Shown: positions 34,229 through 46,489, counted from the first letter of the stretch. The stretch is 64,000 nucleotides of DNA from Irpex lacteus (GCA_001986395.2 MQVO02000022.1:372001-436000); one strand, 5' to 3'. Numbers and translations: made by a program. Notes: a model not told the origin generated them from the letters alone.

Positions 34229-36153
34229 TCATGCAATTTCTGCTATGATGACGGACCAGCCAGACCTGTTTGTCTGATCCTGTCGTACGGATCCTAGCTT
34301 CCATCCCGAGATATCTAATATGCTCCGCCAAGCACCAATCGTTCGTTCTTTCGCATTGAGATAGCTTAGCATCTGAGCACAGATAAGTATCTTCTGCATT
34401 GTAGAATGAATGCTACTTACTACCATATCCGTGTTGTATGGATACGCACCGGCGACGCCGAAGTTTGGTAGAAGAGGGAAAGGCGCTATAGCCGGAATAT
34501 CTCCGGGCATTGTATAGTATTCTGCCTCGCCGGAAACGGGGCAAGCATATGCAACTATGAAGTCCAGGATAATGAGCTTCGTAGAGGCCTCGGCTGCTTC
34601 GCGCAGATGCTTCAACAGCATGACAGCGTACTTGTCGGGTTGGTTGTGCAAAATATAGCGGAGAAGGAAGACATCTGGCGGAGATGGCAACTGGGGTTGA
34701 GGTGAGAGGTAGTCGAGGCCTGACACGGTTCGGTCCATCAGTTCTGGATACGAGGTACAAACACTGGTCCAAAAATGTAACTCACCCAGAAATTGCGCGT
34801 TCTTCATGACGGCCGGCGCATGTTGAGCCCAGTACTGCGAATTATTATGATCAGAGCGACGAGTGAATAAGTAGATGGAAATAATACCTCTTTAGCTTGT
34901 GCAACGACCGAAGGCCTATCTTCAAGCACAAATGTGATATCCGGACGAACTGCCGCTATGTCTAACGAGACGTGCCCGAGGCCAGAGCCAACATCAACGA
35001 TGATGGCTTGCTCCGGTAAAGCCTTCCAGTCGTATACTAAAAATGACGTACCAATCAGTGTCGCTGTCTACACCGTAAAAATCAAAACTGACAGTGCACA
35101 ATTTTACTCGGAGGCTGAAGTGAAGAAGTACCCCGCATGGCAATATTGAAGCGACGATTCCGAAAGGCGTTCTCAGGAAGATCAAGGTATTGCCATAGTG
35201 TGTAGTTCATGTTGAGTGCCTTCTGTAGCGTCGTGTTATTTACTTCTTGCGAATTGGCGATAGACACGTCGGCCAGAATATCGGCTGTATATGGATATGC
35301 TTTTGAAAGCTCGTCCGTTCTGAAAAGCGGGAGTGAGGGGAGTAAGCGCAAGAAGGGACATGATGTTCGATAAACGTACAGCAGGGATGCGAGGGCACAA
35401 AGGCCATTGGTATCGTCGAATTTCCTTTCAGGGCTGAGCGTTATACATTTTCTCAGTAGTCTCTACTTATTTATTCTATGACGCAAACTTACTCTTGAAT
35501 AATAGTTTCATAGTCTTTCCCGGTATCCAGGACCGAGGATATCTTATTATGGGCGAATACCCCGGGAGAGACTTCTCGAAATATGTGGTGCGTAGCGAGG
35601 TGACGCAGGATTCGCTCTAAATGAACGATGCAGTTGAGATAGAGATAACCAAATACCAGTAAACAGCAAACCTAGCTTATCCGCGCTTGTCCCATTGTAC
35701 TTGGCAATTTCGGAAACATGCATTCCCTAAGGTTATGTTAGCTTCGTATATCAGAATGCTGTCGCAAAGACCTACTGCTTCCCCCGATTTCCGTAGAATT
35801 TCAGGAACGTGCAAACGTTCAACCGCAGCAATATTAGCGGGTATGTTCGCCTATAGTGACATCAGCTTCTCCTGTGTTCAAGCTTAAAAAGTCCAACGTA
35901 CCAGGAAACCGAGGTTTGCAGCTGCCTGAATGGGAGACTGTAGTGTTGAGATCAGCTGCGACGCTGCAGCTACACCTAGCTTGATAGCACGCGCAACTTC
36001 AGGGTCATTTCTTATTCCCTGTAGAGAGTATTCCGACGGATCCGCGGGGTCGTCTAGACGAGGGAAGTCCTCGTTTCGACTCTCGCAAACCGAGACGACG
36101 GTGCCTACGGCGTCATCGAGGATACGACGAAGACTGAGGAGTATTTCGGTCAT
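34229..36153 (-). CDS. Tandem COMT-like O-methyltransferase 2
   Basis: Same gene structure as its neighbours, from ATG 36153 (MTEILLSLRRILDDA; an upstream in-frame ATG at 36207 is less likely because the other copies align to 36153) to TGA 34229. SAM motif I reads IIVDVGSGLGHVSLDIA, the acidic motif FVLEDRPSVV and the catalytic block YILHNQPDKYA. The VAGAYPYNTDMV and LSYLNAKERTIGAWRS segments match copies 1 and 3. Exons near 34790 and 34730 splice via AG to ELMDRTVSGLDYL, so this copy carries an extra few residues there. No internal stop seen. Similarity between copies 1 and 2 is highest, suggesting that they are the most recent pair. Confidence 0.85.
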
Positions 36154-36775
36154 CCTGTCAAGAGGAAATGAGAGGATGTCTCCAGAAAATTCATGTACGG
36201 TAGCCACCCTTTATACATCTGAGACTCGACATATCAAACCTGGAAAAGCTCATAATCGACCCACTGTGAGATGTCCACGAGCTTGTGATCTCGAGCTCGT
36301 ACACTTGGTTTGTCAGCGTGCGTCGATTTGGTTGACATAAATGAACTTACGCCAGTATTCCCTTCCATATGAATACCAAGGATGGTTAAGTGGAGGCTAA
36401 GATCACGGTTATCTACGGAGCCCTCAAATCGTTAGAATGCAAGATACTTTGTGGCGCAAACGACCCTGCCTACCAGTTCAGTGTGTTAAAACTCCGGCAA
36501 TAAGCATGGGAAACACACCTGGACAAAATATGCATACTTTGTAGTTGACGCAGCATGCTCTTAGCATCATACAGAGCAGTCCCAGTCAGTCCAGGACTAG
36601 CACTGACAAACTATACCATGACGAGGATATTTTTGTGGTACGCGTACTTATTGTACATGGATTCTCGATACGTTCAAATTGCTAATGAGCCTTACGACAC
36701 GATTTCAGTCATCACTGAAGCAGCAAGCGACAACGAAGAAACGTACGGTCACACGCGGAGGGTTGCTTGAAGTGT
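36154..36775. other. Spacer between methyltransferase copies 2 and 3
   Basis: 620 bp with no gene recognised; short open frames only. Confidence 0.45.
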
Positions 36776-38745
36776 TCAGCCATGTAGAGGTTCAGCGACG
36801 ATCAGCGGCCAGCCCGTTCTGTTCGTCGGATCCCTTTTAACCATTTTCAGCTTCCATCCAGAAGCACCCAATAGAGTGCGCCACGCGCTGATGGTCCTTT
36901 CCTTCGAGTTGAAGTAGCCTAGCATCTGTTCAACGAATGTGGGTCAGGGCCAAGATGTCCATAATACGCACTATACGACATACCATCATATCCATATTAT
37001 ATGGGTAAGCACCAGCAACCCCATAATTAGGTAAGAGAGGTTGCGGAGCGGTAGAGGAAGACCCCCCTGGGATGACAAAGTCTGAACTTTCTGGGATCGA
37101 ACAGGCATAGTCGACGACGAAGTCAATTATGGTGAGTTTCGTGTGCGCTTCTGCGGCTGCGCGAAGGTGTTTTAACAAGATAGACGCGTATTTATCGGAG
37201 TGGTCGTGAAGAATGTAGCGCAGAAGGAAGATCTCAGGCTTAGAAGGCAACCGGGGCTGGGATGCGAGGAAGTCAACGCCTGCGTGATATATGGAACGAC
37301 ACCACATCAGACAACAGCTGTGAGAACAATATACTAAACTTAAATCGCTCACCAAGGAAATGTGCGCTTTTCAAAACGGAAGGTGCATGCTGAGTCCAAT
37401 ACTATGAGGAATCAGAAAAAAAGTTGGATGACAAGTGAATCATTGGGTCACCTCTTTCGCGTGCGCAACAACTGACGGCCTATCCTCCAGAACAAATTGA
37501 AGATCTCGACGAGCTCCCGCAATGTCTAGCGATACATGGCCCAGCCCGGACCCCACGTCGACGACCGTAGCGCCCTCTGGTAACGCTTTCCAATCGTACA
37601 CTAAAGCCATGAAGATCAGTCACCCCCATTCAATACTCCCGCTAATCAGACGATCGAACTTACAGCCTAAAATCGTACCAGGGGGCTGCATGGACGACAC
37701 GCCTTGCATGGCGATGTTGAAACGCCTGTTACGAAAGGCGTTTTCTGGGAGCTCCAGGAATTCCCAGTAGGTATGCTTCATGTTGAATGCCTTTTGTAGC
37801 GTAGTCTCGTTGAGCTCTTCCGAGTTTGCCATCGTTGGGTCAGCTAAGAGGTCCGCCGTATAGGGATACGCCTTCAACAGTTCGTCCGTCCTTTGGGAGA
37901 GCGAAAAATTTCAATTCAATATCTGATTTCATGGAACGGAGAGTACACTGCGTACATCATAGTCGCAAATGCGCACAGGCCGTTTGTGCCGTCGAACTTA
38001 TTGTCAGGGCTATGCACGTCACATCAGACTATTGGCCTGGCGTCTCTTAGCGGTAGCAATGTACTCATACCGTTCTATGATGTCCTTAAATGCTTTACCG
38101 GTGTCCAAAAGCGACGAGAGTCTGTTATGAGCGAAAACACCAGGAGAGACTTCTCGGAATATATGGTGCGTGGCTAAGTGACGAAGGATGCGCTCTTCAT
38201 ACCAATCCGGTGGTCGTAAGTGATGTGGACTGGGAAGTCGCCGAAGAACTTACCCAGCTTGTCTGCGCTTGTCTTGTTAAATTTGACGATATCAGATACA
38301 TGCATGCCCTGTGTGTAGCGAAAGTCCGTCCATCATCATCTGTTCACGAGACAGATAAAAGACTGACTATGTCTCCAGACTTCCGTATGATTTCTGCAAC
38401 ATGCACACGCTCGATAGCTGCGACATTAGCGGGAATAGTCGCCTACAATACAACTAAGCGTCTCATCTAGAGATCTGTTAATATAGTACGCACCCAAGCA
38501 TTGACGTTTGCAATAGCTTGTACGGGAGACTGTAGGGTCGCCACAAGCTGTGAAGCTGCGGCCACAGCAAGCTTGATAGCTTCAGCAACATCCGGATCGT
38601 TTCGTATGCCTTGAGGGGAGAACTCTGACTCGTCAGCGAGGTCGTCGAGACGAGGGAACTCTTCCTTTCTGCGTTCACAGACAGCGACGATAGAATCTAC
38701 TGCTTCGTCAAGTATGCGACGAAGATTGATCAGAATTGCTGTCAT
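36776..38745 (-). CDS. Tandem COMT-like O-methyltransferase 3
   Basis: From ATG 38745 (MTAILINLRRILDEA) to TGA 36776. The first exons are 38494-38745 and 38368-38442, with further small exons to the 3' end. SAM motif I is VVDVGSGLGHVSLDIAGA, the acidic motif FVLEDRPSVVAHAKE, the catalytic block RYILHDHSDKYAS and the C-terminal block WKLKMVKRDPTNRTGWPLIV. It is the most divergent of the three (HDHSD instead of HNQPD), hence probably the oldest copy or the one with a different substrate. All three face the same way and end towards the unknown-family genes. Confidence 0.85.
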
Positions 38746-39145
38746 GAAGGAGGGGAGTTAACAAAGGGGTGCGAATGGAGAGGGGGTCAAGCCTACAAAG
38801 TGTAGCTTCTCCGGGGACTGATATAGGTGTCGTAAACGCTGTATAGTCGTAACGTGCGCATGTGAGCAATTTTACAACACCCGAATAGAGAAGGGGCTCG
38901 TACGTAGCTCATATTCGGCTGGTAAGCCGTGTTACTAGATAACATGGTTGCGCTGTGCCCAACGGGGGTGCTAATGACATCAACATGCCAACAATCGCCT
39001 GAGTGTAAAGATGTCAGTTGGGCTCACACAACGCGGTGCATTGGAGATAGAATACGTACAATAGACCCATCGCAGTGTACTCCGCGACTATGACGTATTG
39101 CAATACCCCAGCCGAAGAGAGATAAGGAGTAGTCGCTGAAGTCTC

Positions 39146-39163
39146 AAGCAGTTCCGGTCACCG
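39146..39163 (+). repeat. Direct repeat copy 1 (18 bp)
   Basis: AAGCAGTTCCGGTCACCG, identical to 39735-39752. Confidence 0.8.
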
Positions 39164-39734
39164 AGGGAGTTTAGTCTCCTATTTTACTGAAACTTGATCT
39201 ATATCTCGATACTTGAAAGCGATAATTTCAGCGTGGCACTGGCTTCAAGTTCTGTAGACCGAGACGGACGGACGAGTCGGATGAGACGACCAAGCACTGG
39301 GTCCTCGCCGTCGAGACATATCCGACATTGACGTTCGTCTGGGGGTGTCTGTGGTCGTTGCTCGCTGTGCTGTCGGTCGTCTGGCATTGTGCAGTTGGTT
39401 GGAGTGAGAGCCAATTGCAGCAGAGGTCCTGTGTGCGAGAGTCCCACTCGTCGGAGTTCTCGTACACTCCTGGACCATTGCAGCAAAAATATCCCATCAT
39501 TGTCGGTCTGAGCATGGAGTGGTCGTTATAACGTTTGCTTTCCGAGCTCGAATGCACTGGGAAGGTTGTAACATGTCAGAGCGCAAAGGACTCATAGAAC
39601 AAAGTAACTTACTATGTGTATAGCGGCCATGCTAGTCCACAAAAATCGGAGAAAGCAGTGAGTTAGCAACGATCGTAAGTTCATACCTGAAAAGACGGTT
39701 CGGAGGATTAACAACTCTTAGTCGCGCACATCCC

Positions 39735-39752
39735 AAGCAGTTCCGGTCACCG
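39735..39752 (+). repeat. Direct repeat copy 2 (18 bp)
   Basis: Identical to 39146-39163, 589 bp downstream in the same orientation. Confidence 0.8.
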
Positions 39753-40176
39753 CTTGACAGCGTCTCGCAGCCTCAGCCAAAACTGATACGAGAACCTCGA
39801 CGAAGCAAGAGATTATCGAACACGCCTGTCTTCAAATCGGGGAGACAAAGAAGTGCCAGTTGCCAATCCGACTTGAGACTGGGACTGTTATAATAGTAAG
39901 TACTTCGCTTCAAGTTCGTGTAGACTACAAAATTGCAAGCCGTCAGAGTCTAAGTAGTTCGTGATATCAAGCAGCTTACCATGAGTAAAGTCACGGTGGT
40001 CAACCAGAACCGGAACCGTCCCATTGCGGCACATCACCGTGACGAGGCGGATCAACCCGACGTCACTCAACGCGTGACACACTCACATCCAGCGTCTAAA
40101 CATTTCGAAGTGCCAGTGTGCACTCACAACTCACAGCACTCACCGCCTGGCACTCATCCAAGTCGGTGCTTCCAAA

Positions 40177-41823
40177 ATGCTCTCACCCCTCCGCCGCCCC
40201 TCTCCCCTCTCCTCTCTCTCTCAATGCCGTACCTACGCAACCGAGTCCCTCTCCCCATCCCGCTCTTCCTACCGAAGACACGACAGGGAGCACGTCCCAG
40301 CCCAAGCAGACCCCCGCCGTCCGTACCTCGCGGCCCAGCGGAACCAGTATTTGTTCGTGCGGCTCAAAGATGGGAGTGTGGTTTCTAGTATGCCGGAGTT
40401 GTTGGGTGCTGTTAGGGGGTTGGAGAGGGAGCTTGGGCGGGTTAAGGATTTTCAGTTGCAGAGGGTACGTTGGTGTTTATTTCGTGGTGTGCTACGTGGA
40501 TGTTTGTGGAGGGTATCTTGCTACGTGACATTCATTGCTTCTACTCTCTTAACCACGAATTGTACTTATTTTTAACACAATACACAACAGGACCCCTACG
40601 ACCCAACCCGCTTCCTCCGCTGGTTCCGCATCCGCCTCGAAGACCCCCACTACTGGGACACCCTCTCCGAAACCGGGCGCACTCTCAAACTCACCATCCC
40701 CGTCTTGCCTGCCTCCGCCGCCAGTAGGCCGGGGGGCATCGGGATTGGTGATATTCAGGGATTGTTGGATCCGCAGGAGAAGGTGGAGGAGGATTTTGAG
40801 TTTGGGGTGCCGGGTGTAGAGGCGAATGTGAAAGAGGAAGGAAAGGAGGGTAAGGATGGGAAGGGGAAGGAGGAGGGGAAGGAGGGGGAGAGTGTGAGGA
40901 CTGTTGAGGTGTCGATTAACCGGAGTAGTGAGTTTACGTTTTCATTTCTCGCTCAGGCTACATCTCTAATTGCTAACTATATACTGTCATCTCCAGCCAG
41001 AAAAGACCCCGAACAACCCATCTTCCTCATAAGCAAAGACCGACGCATGCGCATCGGGCAGTCATTCATCGGCTGGGGCGGCTTCTACCAACCCTCTTCC
41101 ACACCTTCTTCCACCCCTACCCCTTCACCTTCTTCTCCTACTTCCGCACCTGCCTCGGTATTCGAAGTGGACGGAGTGAGTGTAGCTCCGACCCAGACAC
41201 GGGTGGATAAGGAGGTGCCGAGGATGGAGGGGTTGAAGAAGCGGTATGCTAACGTGGCTGTGGAGGTTAAGAGGACTGAGGAGGAGGGTCAGGTGGGTGA
41301 GGAGGGTGAGTGGGAGAGGGAGAGGGAGAGTGGGGAGGGTGTGTTGGTGGGTGGTGAAGGACAGACGGAGCAGGAGGCGGTGAGGGAGCAGCGTGATTTT
41401 GATGCTATATTACAAGCTTTTGAGGAGGCTCCTGCTCCATTGGCTCAAAGCACGGTCACCTCAAGTATCCCGGAGACCGAAGACCAGCCTCTCGCCTCAA
41501 CCCCCTCGCCTTCTCTCTCTACCTCCCCTTCCACTGAAACCACCGAAACCTCCTCCATTCCTCTCTCCACTCAACCCCTCACCCCCACATCAACAACCTC
41601 AAAACGCGCCCTCCGCAAAGAAAAGCTGCTCGAGCTCGCGCGTCAAAACGCACAGCAGCCGCTCCCCGAGGCTCTCAAAGCGCGCGAACTTGATTCTCAG
41701 GTTTTAACTGAAGAGGAGAAGGCTAAGGAGGGGAAGGAGGGGAAGGGGAGGGATGGGAAGGAGGGGGGGAGGCAGGCGGTTAGGGAGAGGTTGTGGAGGT
41801 TGATGGGTGGGTTGTTGCCGTGA
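40177..41823 (+). CDS. Probable mitochondrial protein of unknown function
   Basis: Three exons (40177-40464, 40591-40927, 40997-41823) give 483 residues. The N-terminus (MLSPLRRPSPLSSLSQCRTYATE) is Arg/Ser-rich without acidic residues, as in a mitochondrial presequence with a cleavage-like RTYA. The folded part, about residues 45-150, contains YLFVRLKDGSVVSSMPELLG, VRGLERELGRVKDFQLQRD and RFLRWFRIRLED, a conserved-looking alpha/beta unit. A second block, FLISKDRRMRIGQSFIGWGGFYQ, follows an acidic Lys/Glu/Gly linker. The C-terminal half is low complexity (Ser/Thr/Pro, then Glu/Gly/Lys). The second intron (69 nt) has no in-frame stop, so a retained form would also be open. I recognise no named family; matrix location is inferred from the presequence. 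Confidence 0.72.
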
Positions 41824-42035
41824 GTTAGTAGATGAGTGGGTGGGATGAGGTAGATGTGGTAAGTAGAGGGTAGACTGGCTGTGATGTGGTTATGGCTAAG
41901 TCATGCTTAAGTATACTACGTGTCGGTTAATGTTAGTGCTTGGTTAATGCTCCGTTCGCTCAATACTTTGAGGGTGAAAGTTGGCTAAGTGCTGGTGTTC
42001 ACACGTTCACGCTGGACTGGTTTTGAGATGAGGAG

Positions 42036-42717
42036 TCAAGACGACTGGCGTCGAAACACGCGCATTATATTAGTTCTTAGTGGTTCTACGAGACGACGAG
42101 AGAACCAGGGTGCGAAGTAGAGAGATGCGCCGATTCGTACAGGTAGCAACGCCTGCGAACGCGACAATATTCATGACTGAGCTTCACTTGAGAATAGGAA
42201 GGTAGAGTGAGGGTGTACGCACCTTGGTCAACCCATACGCAACGATAGCATTGGCTACGTCCCCCGCCAGCTTCGGCGAGACCGCACCCCCTTGTGTCTC
42301 AACATCACCAACAACAACCTCATCCACAGCAGGTTCCTCATCTCTCCCACCTCCCCTCACGCGTTTCTCATACCCAAACACCCCATACCTCCTCCCCACC
42401 CTCTCCGCCCACGCCTCCCCCTCCCTCACCCACTCCCTCCCCTTCATCTTCACCACATTATCACTCCCACCACCCTCCCCTCCTTCTCCGCTTTCTGATG
42501 AATTGATGACAGCAGATACGACGCGCTCGCCAAGCCCTAGCTGGCGTGCGGAGAAGAAGAAGGCGAAGAGGGGCGCGACGGCTGTTATTTCGTGGAGGAT
42601 TGCGAAGGAGAGGAGGAGAGAGGGGAGGGGGGTGCGTGTGCGGAGGGAGAGGGATTGGAGGGCGGCGCGGTAGGGGGCGAAGCGCGGGCTTGGTGGTGGT
42701 GGGGTTGGGTTTGACAT
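42036..42717 (-). CDS. DUF1279/FAM210-like mitochondrial membrane protein
   Basis: Two exons (42223-42717, 42036-42152) give 203 residues. The pattern LRTRTPLPSLLLSFAILHEITA with an adjoining hydrophobic helix (VAPLFAFFFSARQLGLGE), and a C-terminal ANAIVAYGLTKALLPVRIGASL assembled across the intron, resembles the fungal relatives of FAM210/DUF1279 inner-membrane proteins, whose C-terminus has a similar GNA-x-AYxxxK-x(n)-PxR pattern. The middle is a Gly/Glu-rich charged loop of about 90 residues. The opposite strand of this GC-rich exon has long open frames that are shadows. Members of the family act in mitochondria; the specific role here is unknown. Confidence 0.72.
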
Positions 42718-43993
42718 TAATGATAGTAAATAAGCAGCGTCGTGAATAGTACTGTGGTCAATGCGCGAGACTCCCAAGGGAATACACGATCGAGAGTGTG
42801 AGCGTGAGAGCCACGTGTCAAGATACGAATAAGCCTGCCCTAAACAAGCGCGATAAACCCGCGTCGGCTCTCCTACTTTGTTTCTTTGGCCCTGACCATG
42901 CCTTTCACTCGCCCCTCGCAGGTTTATTAGATCTGTGAGCGCGAAAGTGTTGCTTCGTTGGCCTCCGCCAAACTATTCAGAGGAGTAAGCTAGCGAAGAT
43001 ACCGGCCATGGTCATCCCCTGTGGTAAGTCGCTGGCCCCGAGCTATTAATTCAGAGGAGTGAGCTAACGATGATGCAGTGCATAGGTTACCCTGCTCGTG
43101 CGCGCGTATTTGCCACACGGTAGGACTAGCCGAGCATTACAGAAGCCCCGCAAGGGGCAAGTCAGATTTCTGACTTAGGTAAGTGTACGTTCCCCTTCTT
43201 TCTCAACACCTTTCGCAGTCTGATGGTGACTGTCCTTGGATGTAGATTAGGTGGGCAACCACGTTATCTGGCGGGAAACCGCCTGGCCGCCGACTCCCTG
43301 CAAAGGTTGTAGACGGCGCGAAAGTAAATCAAGTATCCCAGATCATCCCGGACCTGCGTCGATGACGGATTGGACAGCTCTGTTGGTTATATGCGCTCTA
43401 CCTACTACCCGCGACAGAGGATATGCTATCGAGTGGCCACTCGTTTGTTTGACGTTGTAAATAGCATGCATGGGTGTTGGTAGGGTTAGCGACGAGCTGG
43501 ACAATCTAAAGAGTTGTTGACGCGGTTCTATCCTCTTTGCATGCAAGCTGAGATAATTCACGGTGACGGTGAGCGCGTTCGAATTTTTTGTCTTCAACGT
43601 TGAGTGTATGCGCATACAGTCAACTCTCCGAGGTAACCGAGGCCATCACCTCTCCCCTCCCAAAAAGGCAACTATCGTAGTTGCGATGACATACACCTCG
43701 CTCCACAACCACCGGCGGCACCGGAACTGTCGGTGGTTCATGGCTCCTTCTGACGATTGTGACGTCACTCTCCATCCGCACACAAGAATAGCAATCCCAA
43801 GGACCCATCGACGCAATCACTCTGTCACAGGCACGCAGAGGTTATATACAGCCCCTCTGAGGTTTGTCCTTCCCTCACTACTCATCGCATCTCATCTTAC
43901 GAGCCAAGAGTTTCTTACAATTATACGACCACCAACCACTACTTACCACGCATACTCATACGACACAAGTGAAGCCAAGCTTGAACTAACACG
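42718..43993. other. Intergenic stretch with a short direct repeat
   Basis: 1.3 kb without a supported gene. A 26-bp direct repeat with 3 mismatches lies at 42975-43000 and 43049-43074. TTATATAC near 43851 may be the TATA element of the gene starting at 43994. Confidence 0.5.
42975..43074 (+). repeat. Imperfect 26-bp direct repeat pair
   Basis: ATTCAGAGGAGT(A/G)AGCTA(G/A)CGA(A/T)GAT at 42975-43000 and 43049-43074, 74 bp apart. Each copy is close to a donor-like or acceptor-like dinucleotide (GGTAAGT, GCAG), so the area could belong to a spliced non-coding transcript. Confidence 0.6.
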
Positions 43994-44906
43994 ATGTCGA
44001 CACCCACCGCAAGCACCAAATCCGTCAACTCGACCTCCCCCGAGGCTCAGAACGCCACGTCCAAAGACATCTCCTCCTCCAGTCCTCAACGTACCTCCAC
44101 CACGCATTCCACCTCCAACTCCCAGCAGCAACAACCGACGAACGGAGATGCTACCACCACTGCTAATGGTACAGAGGCTGGACAGGGAGGCGAGGGCGAG
44201 CAGGGCGGAGAAGGAGGAGGAGCAGAAGGCCTCGACGAAGAGGGGTACCCGCCGCAGAAGCACGCTGGTGCGATCGGGCTGGGGCCTGAGTACGGGAAGA
44301 TGCGCGAAGCCGTAAGTCTAGTCTCTCCCACTCAACTTCGACGAGCGTGTAACTAATAATTGATGTTGATGTGGTGGTTTGGGGTGTAGACGGCAAGCGA
44401 CAAGATCGCAGGCTTGAAGGACGAGTTGGTGGGCAAGGTCACTCGGAACCAGGATAAGGTGCAGCATGGGCATGAACAGAGGACTGGGGAGCTGAAGAGG
44501 AAGAAGTTCGAGGAGGAGAGTGTTAGTATTTTCCGCTTTCTACTTCTCAAAGCCGATGCTAATCTCAGCCCGATAGTCTGCAGACCCGTTCAACGCCGCC
44601 GACTCCTCGAACAAAGACTCTGCTCCCGCTCAAAACACTACGACAGGTTCAGGAAACACAGAAGGCAACACAACCAACTCAGGCTCCTCCTCCATCCCAG
44701 GTAACCAAGCACCCACCTCGGTCACCGGAAAGCGCGGAGCAGGTACGCACCCCACTGAGGCGGGCGCGCAGGAGCAGGCTGCTACTACTGCGCCGGAGGG
44801 GACTGAGGAGGCTGAGAGGCAGCGGAGTGGGGGGAATGTTGATGAGGAGAGGGTTGTTGATGAAGGTGAGGAGGGGAGGGAGGTTAAGAAGTTGAGGGCT
44901 GAGTGA
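43994..44906 (+). CDS. Hydrophilic, disordered protein of unknown function
   Basis: Three exons (43994-44311, 44390-44521, 44577-44906) give 259 residues. The first 75 residues are Ser/Thr/Gln/Gly-rich. A conserved-looking core spans exons 1-2: QKHAGAIGLGPEYGKMREA followed by DKIAGLKDELVGKVTRN and HGHEQRTGELKRKK. This amphipathic helical unit recalls the CsbD-like or stress-protein type but is not diagnostic. A DPFN motif opens the last exon, and the tail is acidic with a basic end (EVKKLRAE). No targeting signal. The composition suggests a soluble, heat-stable protein; a stress role is inferred from composition only. A similar small hydrophilic gene lies 0.6 kb downstream. Confidence 0.72.
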
Positions 44907-45537
44907 GTTTGGAAAGGAGGCAAGAATGGAAATGAGGACGTTGTTATTGTATGCAACATTGTATGAATAGATGATCTGTGTGGACGCTATACGTAGCTGG
45001 AAATCTAAACTTGTATAATGGAATTGGACGAGTTAACGTTAGACGAGCCTCGGCGAGTATTGTGCGTTCAGTTTAGCTGTAGTTGGTGTATGACGCAAAG
45101 CTGCTGTCCTAGTCATTCAACCTACAACGTGTTCGCTATGGCAAAGGAATTGTACTCGCCTCGTTGAGTGTTCTCCGCTTGTTTAGTCGCAATTGGTGTA
45201 TGACGCATTGCTGCGACTCCTGGCTAGCTGCAGTTATTACAAAGCGTTTGTTGAAATGGATCCCCGCAGTCTCATCTGAGCATGCATGGACGAGGAGCTC
45301 CGCAGCGTCTGCCCGGCCGGACCTGCAGGCGGAGTAGTGGTGTATCTTGTTTACAAATGTCCATGGCCAGGCCACAACCGCCAGTAGTGCACAGTACGTC
45401 ATACTGCGCCAGAACTAGAACCGGGAAGTACTGCGGAGGTCCTGTATATAAACCACCAAAGAGATGATCGCTAGGATCTCAAAGCCACTCACCCACCTAC
45501 CCACCCACTCACACTTAATCGACTACAACACACCTCA
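44907..45537. other. Intergenic region
   Basis: 630 bp without a gene. A GGTGTATGACGCA word occurs twice (near 45085 and 45194), each after a GTTTAG pentamer-like context. It ends in the promoter of the next gene. Confidence 0.45.
45445..45452 (+). promoter_or_regulatory. TATA box of the small hydrophilic gene
   Basis: TATATAAA ends 85 bp before the ATG at 45538; a CCCACC-rich leader follows. Confidence 0.55.
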
Positions 45538-46003
45538 ATGTCGGGAATTTTGAATAAGCTGAAGCCTTCCTCGCACAAGCACGACTCGGGCGATAACAAG
45601 TCGTCTGGATCCGAGGGGGAGCAGCAGTTTAGCATCCAGCCTCATCCTGCTGTACGTCTCATCCTACCCATCCTTCCATCCTCCCTCTTGCTCTATCACT
45701 CTCCTTCGCAATGGTGAAGATTGACTTACTGATGGGATGGTGATGGGTATACAGAGAACGAACGACCCGCGAGACCTCGAGCCTCCCCAAGTCGGCGGAG
45801 GACTGAACTCCAACCCTGAGCAGCAGGCGTTCCATACGCCGGGTCCGTATATCCCCAAGCAGGATCTTACTAAGAACCTTGAGAAGCCTAAGGTGAGTTG
45901 TCTTGGGTGTTAGATGTCAGAAGGAAGGTTGATGCTGATTGTTTGTGTGTAGGGAAGGGACGAGTTGAGGGCGAGGAGTGCTGAGTTGAACAAGGACAAC
46001 TAG
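45538..46003 (+). CDS. Small hydrophilic protein of unknown function (100 aa)
   Basis: Three exons (45538-45651, 45755-45892, 45953-46003) join in phase to 100 residues. The protein is polar throughout, with no membrane helix or signal. It begins MSGILNKLKPSSHKHDSGD and has a central HTPGPYIPKQDL segment and a charged end, RDELRARSAELNKDN. I do not recognise a named family. The strong TATA box at conventional spacing and the compact gene suggest inducible or high expression, which is inference. All exon boundaries are canonical GT/AG. Confidence 0.75.
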
Positions 46004-46489
46004 GAGGGAATGCTGTAATGGATTGGGTTATGATGAAGATGTAATGGAGTTTGGATATGGATATGAATATGTGTTGTAGGATATAATGGAATGCGACGTT
46101 GTACACTGTAATCACCTCGGAACTCGAATCCAGATGAAAGGCATATATAGCAAAGATTCTTGTCCAATTATTCACACAACACTCCAGCGAGAGTATGCAG
46201 CGGTTTGATCGTTGAATGTCGGTAAGTCAGTATAGAGACAGCAAAATGACGTTGTGTGGTCGTGGTACGACCGTGAAGTCAGTCCGAGTAAATTACCGAA
46301 TAGGGCAAACGTCGGGTCACAGTCACACCTGTGACGCTATCGTGACATGCGAGATTCGATTAGACGACGCGTCACCCGCCTGGACGCGTACACACCTCTC
46401 TCGTGCGCTCAGTCCTCTCCTTCATTAGCTTTGCGCGTACATCCACAACCTCTGTGCCTCTCTCCTCCCACCGTCAATATTCTTCCAAT
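46004..46489. other. Intergenic region
   Basis: About 490 bp between two plus-strand genes. It contains a TCACAGTCACACCTGTGACG imperfect inverted repeat (46317-46336) that may be a regulatory site for the proteasome gene. No gene seen. Confidence 0.4.

Larger units (their letters stand above)
38746..40176. other. Intergenic stretch with internal direct repeats
   Basis: No supported gene in 1.4 kb; overlapping minus-strand frames at 39199-39557 lack motifs and splice logic. The 18-mer AAGCAGTTCCGGTCACCG occurs at 39146-39163 and 39735-39752. A related GCTTCAAGTTC..GTAGAC block occurs near 39243 and 39908. Together they suggest an old local duplication of about 0.6 kb. Confidence 0.5.

Noticed and set aside
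39199..39557. Overlapping minus-strand open frames of 77-109 codons
   Set aside because: Three frames are open at once with no motif, consistent with chance in this composition.
42224..42673. 149-codon plus-strand open frame rich in Pro/Ser/Thr
   Set aside because: Antisense shadow of the GC-rich exon of the DUF1279-like gene.
43563..44315. 250-codon open frame overlapping the gene at 43994
   Set aside because: Non-ATG-like context, repetitive Pro/Arg composition; the overlapping frame from 43994 has proper splice continuity.
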